Positions 33,912-42,109 of a DNA stretch of 64,000 nucleotides are shown one piece after another (position 1 is the first letter of the stretch; each line of letters begins with the position of its first letter). The DNA is from Desulfovibrio sp. JC022 (GTDB lineage: Bacteria > Desulfobacterota > Desulfovibrionia > Desulfovibrionales > Desulfovibrionaceae). The translations under genes were made by a program, and so were the position numbers. The DNA lies in the NCBI RefSeq assembly GCF_010470665.1, contig NZ_VOPZ01000009.1:124001-188000 (forward strand), given 5' to 3'. The notes under the pieces are model-generated. The model was not told the DNA's origin, did no database searches, and worked only from the letters and a program-made list of their open reading frames with translations.

Positions 33912-33924
33912 AAAGAGAAAGAAA

Positions 33925-34383
33925 ATGTTAAAAAAACACGTTTCATTCGGATTCATGAATACTCAGATGGGCAGGCTTCACAAGGCCATCCTTGCTGAAA
34001 AACTCAAATCGATAGGCATCACCTACGGTCAGGTGGGCTTCATTATGCAGGCAACACGTTATCCGGGCAGATCGCAGGAAGAATTATCTACGGTTTTGAG
34101 TGTGGATAAAGCTGCCACTGCTAGAGCTGTGGCAAAACTGATCAAGCAGGGTTTGCTTTACCGGGAAGAAAACCCGGAAAATAAGCGGCAAAAACTGGTT
34201 TACCCCACTGAAAAGGCACTGTCGATTCGCGAAAACTTACATCGGGAATTAATGGAAAGTAATAAGATAATGATGTCCGGTCTTTCAAATGATGAATCTG
34301 AGATGCTGATTAAATTGATGGTTAAAGTCATTGATACGAGCCGTGAAAATCTCGATATGCCTCGTGTTTGGGATTATTTATAG
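33925..34383 (+). CDS. MarR-family transcription regulator
   Basis: 152 residues of winged-helix MarR fold: LKSIGITYGQVGFIMQATRYPGRSQEELSTVLSVDKAATARAVAKLIKQGLLYREENPENKRQKLVYPTEKA is not quoted in full here; key parts are the SQEELSTVLSVDKAATARAV recognition helix and the ENPENKRQKLVYPT wing. It would bind the palindrome 14 bases upstream and repress itself and the following transporter gene, with release by an unknown small molecule. Gap to the transporter gene is 18 bp. Confidence 0.9.
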   Translation: MLKKHVSFGFMNTQMGRLHKAILAEKLKSIGITYGQVGFIMQATRYPGRSQEELSTVLSVDKAATARAVAKLIKQGLLYREENPENKRQKLVYPTEKALSIRENLHRELMESNKIMMSGLSNDESEMLIKLMVKVIDTSRENLDMPRVWDYL

Positions 34384-34401
34384 ATATTTCAGGAGAATAT
34401 A

Positions 34402-35826
34402 ATGGATGATGCAAAGAAAAGAGCTGTCATATTCACAGTGGCGGTAACCCAGTTCACCATGCCGTTCATGTTTTCGGCAGTGGGTATTACCCTTCCGGTC
34501 ATGGGACATGAATTCGGAGCCAGCGGCCTTGACCTCAGCCTGGTTGAATCGGTCTATATCGGTAGTGTAGCCGCCCTGCTGCTACCCTTTGGTAGATTGG
34601 CGGATATGCACGGCAGGCAGCCCATGTTCAGGCTGGGAGTGTTTTTGTTTTCAATTTTTACCATGTTGATCGGATTTGCCCAGAATATTGAGACCGTTAT
34701 CGGATTGCGTATGATTCAGGGGATGGTCGGCGGTATGGGTATTGCCACCAATATGGCCCTGCTTACCAATTCTGTACCCAAGGAAGAGCGGGGCAAAGCA
34801 ATGGGCTTGGCTGTGGCCGCTGTCTATGTGGGGCTTTCCGCCGGACCATATGTGGGCGGGCTGGTAACTTCACATCTCGGCTGGCGTTGGTTGTATTTTC
34901 TGGGCATGATTCCACTGGGGATTTCCTACTACGTTGCCCGGCGCAATCTTAACGGTAAATTTCGTCCCTCGGATGAAAAATTTGATTTTCCCGGAAGCAT
35001 AGTCATTGCTCTGTCTGTTGCTGCAATTGTTTTCGGTGGAACCAGTCTCGGTGCCGGGTGGTTCGGCCCGGTGACTTTGATTGCAGGATTGCTCGGAGTT
35101 GCCCTGTTCATCTACATGCAGGATAAGTCTGACCATCCTTTGGTCGAGTTGACCCTGTTCAAGGAGAGACGGGATTTCTCTGATGCCGCTCTGGTGCAAT
35201 TCATCAACTATGCCGGGACATTCGGTATTGTATTTTTGTTCAGTCTGTATATGCAGTCCGTTAAGGGCTTCACTCCTCATGATGCCGGACTGGTGCTGGT
35301 GATTCAGCCTCTGGTGCAGGCTGTGCTTTCGCCCCTCTGCGGCAGACTGGCGGACAGGTTTTCCCCGCGGGTATTGGCTTTGCTGGGTATGTTGGCCTGT
35401 ACAGGCGGGACTATCATGGGGGCCATGGTTACTTCGCATACCGGACTTCCTTATTTATACACCATGTTTGTGGTATTGGGGATCGGTTTTGCTCTGTTCT
35501 CATCCCCGAACATGATCATTCTCATGAGCAGTGTGCCGCCGTCCCGCTACGGTTTTGCCTCGGCAATCTCCGGGGGCTTGCGTACTTTGGGCATGGTTTT
35601 CAGTATGGTTATCATCGCCATTTTTCTTTCAACCATCATGGGAAAAGCTCCGGTAAGCCCTGAATCAGCTGTGGATTATCTGAATGTAATGCGTTTTTCA
35701 TTGTCCACCCTTGCTGTTTTGTGTGGAATCGCGGTGTTCATTTCCATTCGCGCGGTATTCAAAAGGCAAAGAGTTGCCAAGGACGGTCTTTGTGTGCAAT
35801 CTGCCGGGAACAGCAAGGAGGGCTAA
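34402..35826 (+). CDS. MFS drug/proton antiporter, DHA2 (14-helix) type
   Basis: 474 residues with about 14 membrane helices. It has the MFS motif between helices 2 and 3 (GRLADMHGRQPMF) and the antiporter motif near helix 5 (GLSAGPYVGGLV). The pattern of the EmrB/QacA group suggests export of drugs or other organic compounds against H+. Regulation by the MarR gene upstream is likely. Its stop codon overlaps the ATG of rsmG (TAATG). Confidence 0.9.
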   Translation: MDDAKKRAVIFTVAVTQFTMPFMFSAVGITLPVMGHEFGASGLDLSLVESVYIGSVAALLLPFGRLADMHGRQPMFRLGVFLFSIFTMLIGFAQNIETVIGLRMIQGMVGGMGIATNMALLTNSVPKEERGKAMGLAVAAVYVGLSAGPYVGGLVTSHLGWRWLYFLGMIPLGISYYVARRNLNGKFRPSDEKFDFPGSIVIALSVAAIVFGGTSLGAGWFGPVTLIAGLLGVALFIYMQDKSDHPLVELTLFKERRDFSDAALVQFINYAGTFGIVFLFSLYMQSVKGFTPHDAGLVLVIQPLVQAVLSPLCGRLADRFSPRVLALLGMLACTGGTIMGAMVTSHTGLPYLYTMFVVLGIGFALFSSPNMIILMSSVPPSRYGFASAISGGLRTLGMVFSMVIIAIFLSTIMGKAPVSPESAVDYLNVMRFSLSTLAVLCGIAVFISIRAVFKRQRVAKDGLCVQSAGNSKEG

Positions 35827-36512
35827 TGGCGGAAATTAATATATGCGCAGCAGATATTCTGGGCGCGGCAAGCAAATCCGGGCGCAAGCTTAAAGATAAT
35901 CCGGCGCAGGATGAAGGGTTCAAGGCTGCAACCGATCAGGCAAGGATTTTAGCATATTACATGACCTTGCTGGTCAAGTGGAACAAGTCCATGAATCTGG
36001 TCGGGCCGCAGAGCTGGGAAGAGGTCTTCCGTTCCCTGATTATCGACAGTCTGCATCTGGCGGATTTTCTGGATAGGCTGGACCTGCCCGCCGATCCCGT
36101 TTCTCTTGATCTGGGAGCCGGAGCCGGGCTGCCCGGAATCCCTTTGCGTACTCTCTGGCAGGCCGGTGATTATCATCTTGTGGAAGCGCGTGAGAAGCGT
36201 TGTATTTTTATGCGTACTGCCCTGCGCATGATGAAGCTTCCGCGTACCAATGTTTTTCAAGGCCGTGCGGAGAAATTTCCACAGGAAACACTTCCCGCAG
36301 ACCTGATTCTCAGCAAGGCTTTCATGCCTTGGAAGGAGCTTCTGGAATTCGTAAAGCCCATGCTGGCCGAGCAGGGCAGGATTGTAGTTCTTTCGAATGA
36401 TCCCGCGCCTTCAGCTCAGGAGCTTGAAGCTTTGGGGCATGAGCTGGAAGATTCCATGCAGTACAAGGCCGGGCACAAAAAACACCATTTCTGGTGTTTA
36501 CGCAGAAAGTAA
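35826..36512 (+). CDS. rsmG: 16S rRNA (guanine527-N7)-methyltransferase RsmG
   Basis: 228 residues. The S-adenosylmethionine fold is visible in LDLGAGAGLPGIPLR, with the RsmG sequence KWNKSMNLVG before it and EAREKRCIFMRTA after it. It methylates G527 of 16S rRNA. ATG 35826 overlaps the stop of the transporter gene, and GGAGG is about 6 bases upstream (AAGGAGGGCTA). Its place behind a drug transporter is probably only positional. Confidence 0.93.
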   Translation: MAEINICAADILGAASKSGRKLKDNPAQDEGFKAATDQARILAYYMTLLVKWNKSMNLVGPQSWEEVFRSLIIDSLHLADFLDRLDLPADPVSLDLGAGAGLPGIPLRTLWQAGDYHLVEAREKRCIFMRTALRMMKLPRTNVFQGRAEKFPQETLPADLILSKAFMPWKELLEFVKPMLAEQGRIVVLSNDPAPSAQELEALGHELEDSMQYKAGHKKHHFWCLRRK

Positions 36513-36586
36513 CAGCCTTCCCTTCTCCTCTATACTTCTTTTCCCAAAACGCATTAGTTGGGATATGTGAAATTTGTTGAGAAATA

Positions 36587-36625
36587 AAAAGCGGCCTTGA
36601 TTCGGATGAATCAAGGCCGCTTTTA
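36587..36625. terminator. Bidirectional terminator
   Basis: AAAAGCGGCCTTGATTC, GGAT, GAATCAAGGCCGCTTTT. It lies between rsmG and the convergent small gene. Confidence 0.9.
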
Positions 36626-36635
36626 GGTAAGATAA

Positions 36636-36860
36636 TTACTTCTCTTCTTCCTGTCCTGCTCCTGAAAGTGCATCCAGCAGGCCGCCTTTGAATATCAGCT
36701 TGGTGGCGTGTTCGTCGGCTATCTCTGCCACGTCCATGAGTTTTTCAAGGAAGTCGAGAATTTCAAACCGCTTTTCTTCGGTGCCGTTATCAAATTCAAA
36801 TTTCATATCACCGGAAGTCATGTATTCTTCCAGTTTTTCAAGGTAATCCATCTTAAGCAT
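36636..36860 (-). CDS. Small acidic protein of unknown function
   Basis: 74 residues. Start fixed by GGAGA right upstream. Mostly helical (MDYLEKLEEYMTSGDMKFEFD, FEILDFLEKLMDVAEIADEHATKLIF), acidic, no membrane helix. The longer reading upstream adds 18 residues without a ribosome site. No family recognised. Confidence 0.65.
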   Translation of the reverse strand: MLKMDYLEKLEEYMTSGDMKFEFDNGTEEKRFEILDFLEKLMDVAEIADEHATKLIFKGGLLDALSGAGQEEEK

Positions 36861-36907
36861 AAGAGTCTCCAGTTGCAGGTAGTTCTCGCAAAATTTATAT
36901 ATCCCAA

Positions 36908-37037
36908 ACGGCAAAGCCTAATGAAAGTTTTTGGGATTCTAGCACTAGCTCTTAGACAAGCGGTCTTTCCGCGAGTCTTAGAGATAGCGACAGTGAATCA
37001 AACCCTTTTTTCAAAAAGGGTTTAAGCCGCCGGAGGC
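36908..37037 (-). repeat. Dispersed intergenic repeat, copy D (diverged, with insert)
   Basis: Read on the minus strand it begins GCCTCCGGCGGC and has the hairpin AAACCCTTTTT/AAAAAGGGTTT. About 50 bases near 36940-36985 are extra and form an imperfect hairpin (CTCTTAGAC...GTCTTAGAG). It fills the spacer before rlmH. Confidence 0.65.
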
Positions 37038-37077
37038 GAAATCAAATCGATAAAAGCGCGCAGCGCATCAAATCTTT

Positions 37078-37548
37078 CTAAACATGGTGATAAGGCGATC
37101 CGCGAAGTATGGAAGCAGCGCGGTAGAGCTGCTCAAGGAGCATGGTCCGGGCCAGCTCGTGAGGCAGGGTCATCTTGCTCAGCGACAGTTTGACTCGGGC
37201 TGCATTCTTGACTTCATCGGCCAACCCGAAAGGCCCGCCGATGACGAAAGTCGGGGTCAGGTTAGGATCTTCAGACCAGCGCTGTAATTGCTTGGACAGC
37301 TCAACTGAGGTCATTTCCTTGCCCTTTTCATCTAGGCAGATGAGCAGGTCCGAAGGTTTGACCTTAGCCATGATGGCCTTGCCTTCATGCTGGACCTTAT
37401 CTCTGGGGGGCAGCTTGCCGGGAGCATCCTTGAGGATGGTTTCTTCCAGTTTGTGAAAGCGTCCAAGTTTTTTGGTGTAATGGGCGCAAGCATCGCGGAA
37501 AAAAGGTTCCTTGATTTTGCCGACCCATACAAATCTTATTTTGCTCAT
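37078..37548 (-). CDS. rlmH: 23S rRNA (pseudouridine1915-N3)-methyltransferase RlmH
   Basis: 156 residues of the SPOUT family. The trefoil-knot sequence TFVIGGPFGLADEV, then LSLSKMTLPHELARTMLLEQLYRA and the C-terminal RGSPYHH are diagnostic. It methylates pseudouridine 1915 in helix 69 of 23S rRNA. The phosphoesterase gene lies two bases upstream on the same strand, so they are co-transcribed. Confidence 0.95.
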   Translation of the reverse strand: MSKIRFVWVGKIKEPFFRDACAHYTKKLGRFHKLEETILKDAPGKLPPRDKVQHEGKAIMAKVKPSDLLICLDEKGKEMTSVELSKQLQRWSEDPNLTPTFVIGGPFGLADEVKNAARVKLSLSKMTLPHELARTMLLEQLYRAASILRGSPYHHV

Positions 37549-37550
37549 GA

Positions 37551-38222
37551 TTAAATTTGTTTAAGTGTTGCTTCCAGTTTGCCGTTTTCAATGGAGACAA
37601 GCACGTAGCCGCCGCCGGAGGCCATGCCGGGATTGAATATTCGGGATTTGCCGATGTTGTCTTCGCCGCTGGCTTCATGGATGTGTCCGCAGAGAACGAT
37701 GTCCGGCTGATGCTTTTCAATGAAACTGCGTACAGACTTGCTGCCTACATGCATTCCATTTCCGATGACGTCGAGTTTGGTATTAAAAGGAGAATCGTGA
37801 ACCACAAGGATCAGCTGTTTATATTCTCCGAGACGGGCATAGGTTTCTTCAAGAAAGCGGGTCATCTCTTCTTCGGTTATTTCACTGGGAGTTCCGAAAG
37901 GAGTAGGAATGGAGCAGCCTACACCCATAATTTTTATGTCTTGTGCAAGTTCGCGGACTTCACAATGCAGATTTGCTCCTTTCCCCTTAAGAAAATCAGT
38001 GACATTGTTTCTGTCCATATTTCCCAGCTGAGCGAGGATATTCTTGTTCCTGCTGGAGATGGTGTCCCAGATCCTTTCAATTGTCCCGGCCGGGGAGTGG
38101 TTGGTCAGGTCTCCGGTGATGATCACCCCGGAAGCTTCTTCAAGTCCCGGTAGTAGTTCAACGAATTTGAGGCTTTGGTGTATATCACCGAAAGCGATCC
38201 AATCTTTCTTGGATTCAGACAT
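37551..38222 (-). CDS. Calcineurin-like metallophosphoesterase
   Basis: 223 residues with all metal-site motifs: GDIH (residues 12-15), GDLTNH, GNMD, VVHDSPFNTKLD and CGHIHEA. The two-metal site would hydrolyse a phosphoester; the substrate is unknown. No signal peptide is present, so it is cytoplasmic. It is upstream of rlmH with a two-base gap. GGAGG lies upstream of the ATG. Confidence 0.88.
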   Translation of the reverse strand: MSESKKDWIAFGDIHQSLKFVELLPGLEEASGVIITGDLTNHSPAGTIERIWDTISSRNKNILAQLGNMDRNNVTDFLKGKGANLHCEVRELAQDIKIMGVGCSIPTPFGTPSEITEEEMTRFLEETYARLGEYKQLILVVHDSPFNTKLDVIGNGMHVGSKSVRSFIEKHQPDIVLCGHIHEASGEDNIGKSRIFNPGMASGGGYVLVSIENGKLEATLKQI

Positions 38223-38413
38223 GTCGCCTCCGTTTGTAAATAGCTCAGTTGTTGATTTTATTCATTGTTTCCAGAAGTCAGTTGAATACCATTAATGGTC
38301 TTAAAAACCAATGGCGGTCCAGTCCCTGAGCTGGTCAGGATGAGTATATTTTCGGTATTGTCGCACTTGGTGATTGATCTTTGTTACATAGTTGTGCTTA
38401 GTTTTCTTATCCC

Positions 38414-39019
38414 ATGATTAAAACTGAGGAACAGGTGGCGGATTTGGATAAAGAAATTATCAGGCGGCAATTGTTGGAAAAGCGTTCCGCCCTGCTCGGG
38501 CAGGACGTTAAATCCATGAGCCGCAACATAGTGAATACGGTATTGTCCCTTGAACAATGGGGGCGTGCAGAGGAAGTGCTGCTTTATTGGCCTATCAGAA
38601 ATGAAGTAGATATCCGGCCTTTACTTGAAAATGCCTGGAATAGCGGCAAGAGGCTGTTTATGCCCTGTTGTCGCAAAAATGAGCCGGGGCAGATGGATTT
38701 CGGTGTGGTCCGCGCTGAGGCTGATCTTACTTCCGGTTCATTCGGCATCAAAGAACCCTGCCGGACTCGTTGCGAATTCCCGGATGCGGTTTCACCTGAT
38801 CTGATTATTGTTCCCGGTGTGGGGTTTGATCGCAGTGGGTTCAGAATAGGATTCGGGGGCGGATATTATGATCGTTTTCTGGCCCGCCCGCAGAAAGATG
38901 CGTTTCTTTCTGTAGGGGTTTGCTACGATTTTCAGCTGGTGGAAGGCTTTCCCGTGGAACCGTGGGATAAAAATGTGCAGTTGGTCTGCACTGATAAGGA
39001 ATTAATATGGCAAAGATAA
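38414..39019 (+). CDS. 5-formyltetrahydrofolate cyclo-ligase
   Basis: 201 residues. It uses ATP to turn 5-formyl-THF into 5,10-methenyl-THF. Family features are the substrate loop VLLYWPIRNEVD, the FGIKEP segment, the ATP-site IIVPGVGFDRSGFRIGFGGGYYDR, and the C-terminal VPVEPWD-like stretch (FPVEPWDKNVQLVCTD). Length is typical. The stop overlaps the start of the laccase-domain gene by 13 bases, so both are coupled. Confidence 0.92.
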   Translation: MIKTEEQVADLDKEIIRRQLLEKRSALLGQDVKSMSRNIVNTVLSLEQWGRAEEVLLYWPIRNEVDIRPLLENAWNSGKRLFMPCCRKNEPGQMDFGVVRAEADLTSGSFGIKEPCRTRCEFPDAVSPDLIIVPGVGFDRSGFRIGFGGGYYDRFLARPQKDAFLSVGVCYDFQLVEGFPVEPWDKNVQLVCTDKELIWQR

Positions 39020-39753
39020 ATTTTATACCTTTTGTATTTCCGGGGCTTGAAAAGGTCTCGGTTGTTTTCAGTACCAGAGAGGGCGGCAACTGCAAGGAGC
39101 CGTTTGCTGGTGGCAATATTTCCTACGATGTCGGCGATGATGCTTACGATGTACGTGCCAACCGTACAGAACTGGCCGCTACCCTTGGTATTGCCCATTG
39201 GCATGAATGCATTCAGGTTCATGGGGATGTGATGCATTATGACCTTGAGGAAGGTTCTCCGGCAGATCCTCCCAGCCTAAAAGGGGACGGCCTTGCCACT
39301 TTTTCTGCGGGGCATGCCCTTGTTATTAAAACAGCAGACTGCCAGCCGATTATGATTGCCCACAAGAACGGGGATTTCGTAGCCGGCTTGCATAACGGCT
39401 GGCGGGGCAATGCCATTAACTTTCCCGCCAAGGGTGTTGCGGATATCTGCGAACGTTACAGCTGCGATCCAAAAGACCTGCTGGCTGTGCGTGGTCCCAG
39501 CCTCAGTCCTGCACTTGCCCAGTTCGTTAATTTTGAATCTGATTTCAAGCCGGGGTTTGAACCATATTTTGATCAGGAGACCAGCACTGTTGACCTCTGG
39601 AAACTGACCATTGATCAATTGGTGGGAGCCGGATTGACCCGGCGCAATATTCATTCCCTTGATTTATGTACTTATTCCATGGCGGATAGTTTCTTTTCCT
39701 ATCGCCGTGAAAAGAATACCGGACGTCAGTGTTCATTGATTTGGATCAAATAG
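39007..39753 (+). CDS. pgeF: Laccase-domain (YfiH/PgeF, polyphenol oxidase) family protein
   Basis: 248 residues. The fold signature is seen in STREGGNC, the metal His in the QVHGDVMHY and TADCQPIMIA segments, HNGWRGNAIN and the final CTYSMADSFFSYRREKNTGRQCSLI. Members of this family (YfiH, LACC1) are reported to act as purine nucleoside phosphorylases/deaminases or on peptidoglycan precursors; the old name is polyphenol oxidase. It overlaps the folate gene upstream. A strong terminator follows. Confidence 0.88.
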   Translation: MAKINFIPFVFPGLEKVSVVFSTREGGNCKEPFAGGNISYDVGDDAYDVRANRTELAATLGIAHWHECIQVHGDVMHYDLEEGSPADPPSLKGDGLATFSAGHALVIKTADCQPIMIAHKNGDFVAGLHNGWRGNAINFPAKGVADICERYSCDPKDLLAVRGPSLSPALAQFVNFESDFKPGFEPYFDQETSTVDLWKLTIDQLVGAGLTRRNIHSLDLCTYSMADSFFSYRREKNTGRQCSLIWIK

Positions 39754-39775
39754 GTATTTTGCTTTGAAGCATAAG

Positions 39776-39816
39776 AAAATCCCCCGCAAAGCTTAACCAC
39801 TTTGCGGGGGATTTTT
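39776..39816. terminator. Bidirectional terminator
   Basis: AAAATCCCCCGCAAAG and CTTTGCGGGGGATTTT with a loop of eight bases. It lies between pgeF and the convergent cheV. Confidence 0.93.
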
Positions 39817-39837
39817 AATTGTTTATGTCAGTGAAGG

Positions 39838-40803
39838 CTAATTGTTGTCTGCTTTCTCAATAAGCTTGAAGACCCTTTCAGCCAGCTGGTTGATTTCAGC
39901 TTTTGAAATCTGGTCGTCAGCACCAACGGATTCCCCTTTGTGGAAAAGGGTATCGGTGATGATGGAGGAACAGAGCAGTACCGGGAGATGGCGCAGTTCG
40001 GGGTCGTCCTTGATGCGTTTGGTCAGGTTGTGACCGTCCATGACCGGCATTTCAATATCGGTGACCATAATGTCCAGATAGTCGTTGATGGTTTTGCCTT
40101 CGGCTTCAGCTTTTGCTTTCCATTCAACAATCTTGTCCCAGGCAGCCTTACCGTTATGGGTTCTGGTTACCCGGAATCCGGCATCTTCGAGCATCTGGCC
40201 GATCATGCGACGGATCATGGTGGAGTCGTCGGCGATAAGGGCCTTGAGCTGGCGTTTTTCAATCTTGTCGACCAGAGAAGCTTCCGGCACATCGGTGAGA
40301 TCCATGTCCGGGTTGAGGTCGGCAACGATTTTTTCAAGGTCGAGCAGGAATACAATACGTCCTTCAAGCTTGACCACCCCGGTGATGGAGTTTGCGGTCA
40401 GCGAGGAAACCTGCCTGCTCGGCGCTTCTACCTGTTCCCAGCTGATGCGGTGGATTCTGGTCACACCGGAAACAAGGAAGGCAGTGGAAATTTTATTAAA
40501 TTCAGTGACGATTACCTTGGGTGCTTCGTCTTCAATTCTGTTTTTACCGACCCTGCGGCTTAAATCGATCAGGGGGATAATTTCCGACCTGAGATCGAAT
40601 GCACCCAAAACGGCATCGTTTGCCGCATCAGGCATATCAGTCAACTCAGGCAAGCGAATGATCTCGACGACCTTGGCAACGTTGATGCCGTAGTAGTTAC
40701 GGCGGGTTGAACCGTCATGAACATTGTCAACTTCGTCAATATAAAATTCAACTATTTCAAGCTCATTGGTGCCTGATTCAAGTAGAATATTCGTTTGGGA
40801 CAT
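39838..40803 (-). CDS. cheV: Chemotaxis protein CheV (CheW-REC)
   Basis: 321 residues: an N-terminal CheW-like adaptor domain (about 15-165, GINVAKVVEIIRLPELTDMP...LRSEIIPLIDL) and a C-terminal receiver (about 190-318) with ALIADDS and phospho-acceptor Asp in MVTDIEMPVMDG. CheV couples receptors to CheA and takes phosphate for adaptation. ATG 40803 has GGAGG six bases upstream; the ATG two codons earlier lies right on that site. It is apart from the other chemotaxis genes and belongs perhaps to the flagellar system. Confidence 0.93.
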   Translation of the reverse strand: MSQTNILLESGTNELEIVEFYIDEVDNVHDGSTRRNYYGINVAKVVEIIRLPELTDMPDAANDAVLGAFDLRSEIIPLIDLSRRVGKNRIEDEAPKVIVTEFNKISTAFLVSGVTRIHRISWEQVEAPSRQVSSLTANSITGVVKLEGRIVFLLDLEKIVADLNPDMDLTDVPEASLVDKIEKRQLKALIADDSTMIRRMIGQMLEDAGFRVTRTHNGKAAWDKIVEWKAKAEAEGKTINDYLDIMVTDIEMPVMDGHNLTKRIKDDPELRHLPVLLCSSIITDTLFHKGESVGADDQISKAEINQLAERVFKLIEKADNN

Positions 40804-40958
40804 TGGCATCCTCCCCTGGGAAAATAATGTATCAAGCCTGCATCATGTTACAAAGCAACCTTTGCTCAAATTAATGTTAGCCTGAAATGCTTGTTTATGA
40901 AAGATTTTTTTCATCTTCATATTTAGATTAGTAAATTTAGTTCCAGTTTAAACAGGGA

Positions 40959-40978
40959 AAAAAGTCAACTGACTTTTT
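40959..40978 (-). terminator. Possible terminator after the glycosyltransferase genes
   Basis: AAAAAGTCA, two bases, TGACTTTTT with more T on the minus side. Located about 45 bases beyond the glycosyltransferase stop. Confidence 0.5.
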
Positions 40979-41023
40979 GTGAAAATTGAAAGAAACACGA
41001 AAAAAATAACACGGGAAGCAAAA

Positions 41024-42109
41024 TTAGACCAGACTAGCGTATATTTTGTTGTAGTCGTCGATCATCCTTACATGTGAATATCGTTTTTTTCCTTTATGAA
41101 AACCTCGACTGCCCATTTCTCTGGCAGCTCTACTGTTTTGCAATAGCATAATTACCTTTTCGGTAAAAATTGTTTTTTCATAAGGGGGAATCAGGAGACC
41201 GTCCTCCCCATCTGAAATTTGTTCTACCACACCGCCCACGGCGTAACTTACAGCAGCAAGGCTCTGGGCCATGGCTTCCAGTATGATCAGGGGGTGATTG
41301 TCACCCAGTGTGGGGTAGGCCAGCACATCCGCTGCGGCCAGAAATTTTGCAAGGGTGCTGCTGTCTACATAAGGAATGGAAATAAAATCCCCGTCCCTGC
41401 TGTTTTCGCTGCCCCCGATGGCAAAACAGAGAGCTTCAGGCACAGCTGATTTGATTGTCGCCCAATAATTTTTCCATTGCGGACCTGATTTGTAGGCGGC
41501 CTGCATTCCTCCGTGGGCCACGAAAAGCATGACTTTTGAGGCCGGGTGGATCCCCAGTTCTCTCCGGGAGTGGATTTTGTCTGCTGGGTTTTCCGGCCAC
41601 GGTATGCCGTTGGGGATTATTTTAGGTTTTAAATCCGGATGAGCTTTGCGGGCCTGTCTGCCCAGCCACCCGGAAGGGCAGACCAGTACGGCATCTGAAT
41701 CAATAATAGCTGCGATGCGTTCGCCACGTACTTTTCGGGATTCCGGGAATTTTCTCGGGCAGAGGTTGCATTCCCGTTCAAATTCCGGGCAGTCCATGGG
41801 TGAAGCACAGCCTCCGGTAATCATCTGGGAATCATGCAGGGTGATTACTGTTTTGCAGTCCTCTGGCAGGGAGCGCAGGAAGAGTGCAGGGTCAGTGGAG
41901 GTATGCAGGTGAACGATGCTGTTTTCAGGGATCTCCTGAGCAGCATCCTGCGGTGAAGTCAATTCCTCACTGGAAATTTCTGATGCTTCGAAAGAATGCA
42001 GTGAGTTGTGTCCCCGCTCCAGTAATCCCTGATGGAGCAGCAGGGCTACCTTTGCAGCACCGCCGCTTTTTTTTAGGATAGTATGATGCACTACGGTCCG
42101 GTTCAGCAT
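41024..42109 (-). CDS. GT4-type glycosyltransferase
   Basis: 361 residues of the GT-B fold. The first half has GGAAKVALLLHQGLLERGH near the start and TLHDSQMITGGCASP followed by a cysteine cluster (CASPMDCPEFERECNLCPR) often seen in WcaI-like enzymes. The second half has IPNGI, GDNHPLIILEAMAQSLAAVSYAVGG with the nucleotide-sugar Glu, and EQISDGEDGLL. It transfers an unknown sugar, probably for a surface polysaccharide. Its start overlaps the end of the upstream glycosyltransferase by seven bases. Confidence 0.88.
   Translation of the reverse strand: MLNRTVVHHTILKKSGGAAKVALLLHQGLLERGHNSLHSFEASEISSEELTSPQDAAQEIPENSIVHLHTSTDPALFLRSLPEDCKTVITLHDSQMITGGCASPMDCPEFERECNLCPRKFPESRKVRGERIAAIIDSDAVLVCPSGWLGRQARKAHPDLKPKIIPNGIPWPENPADKIHSRRELGIHPASKVMLFVAHGGMQAAYKSGPQWKNYWATIKSAVPEALCFAIGGSENSRDGDFISIPYVDSSTLAKFLAAADVLAYPTLGDNHPLIILEAMAQSLAAVSYAVGGVVEQISDGEDGLLIPPYEKTIFTEKVIMLLQNSRAAREMGSRGFHKGKKRYSHVRMIDDYNKIYASLV

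Noticed and set aside
38223-38413. Possible 6S RNA before the 5-formyl-THF cyclo-ligase gene, as in gamma-proteobacteria
   Set aside because: A short stretch (CCAGTCCCTGAGC) looks like part of E. coli 6S RNA, but the long paired rod with a central bubble is not evident.
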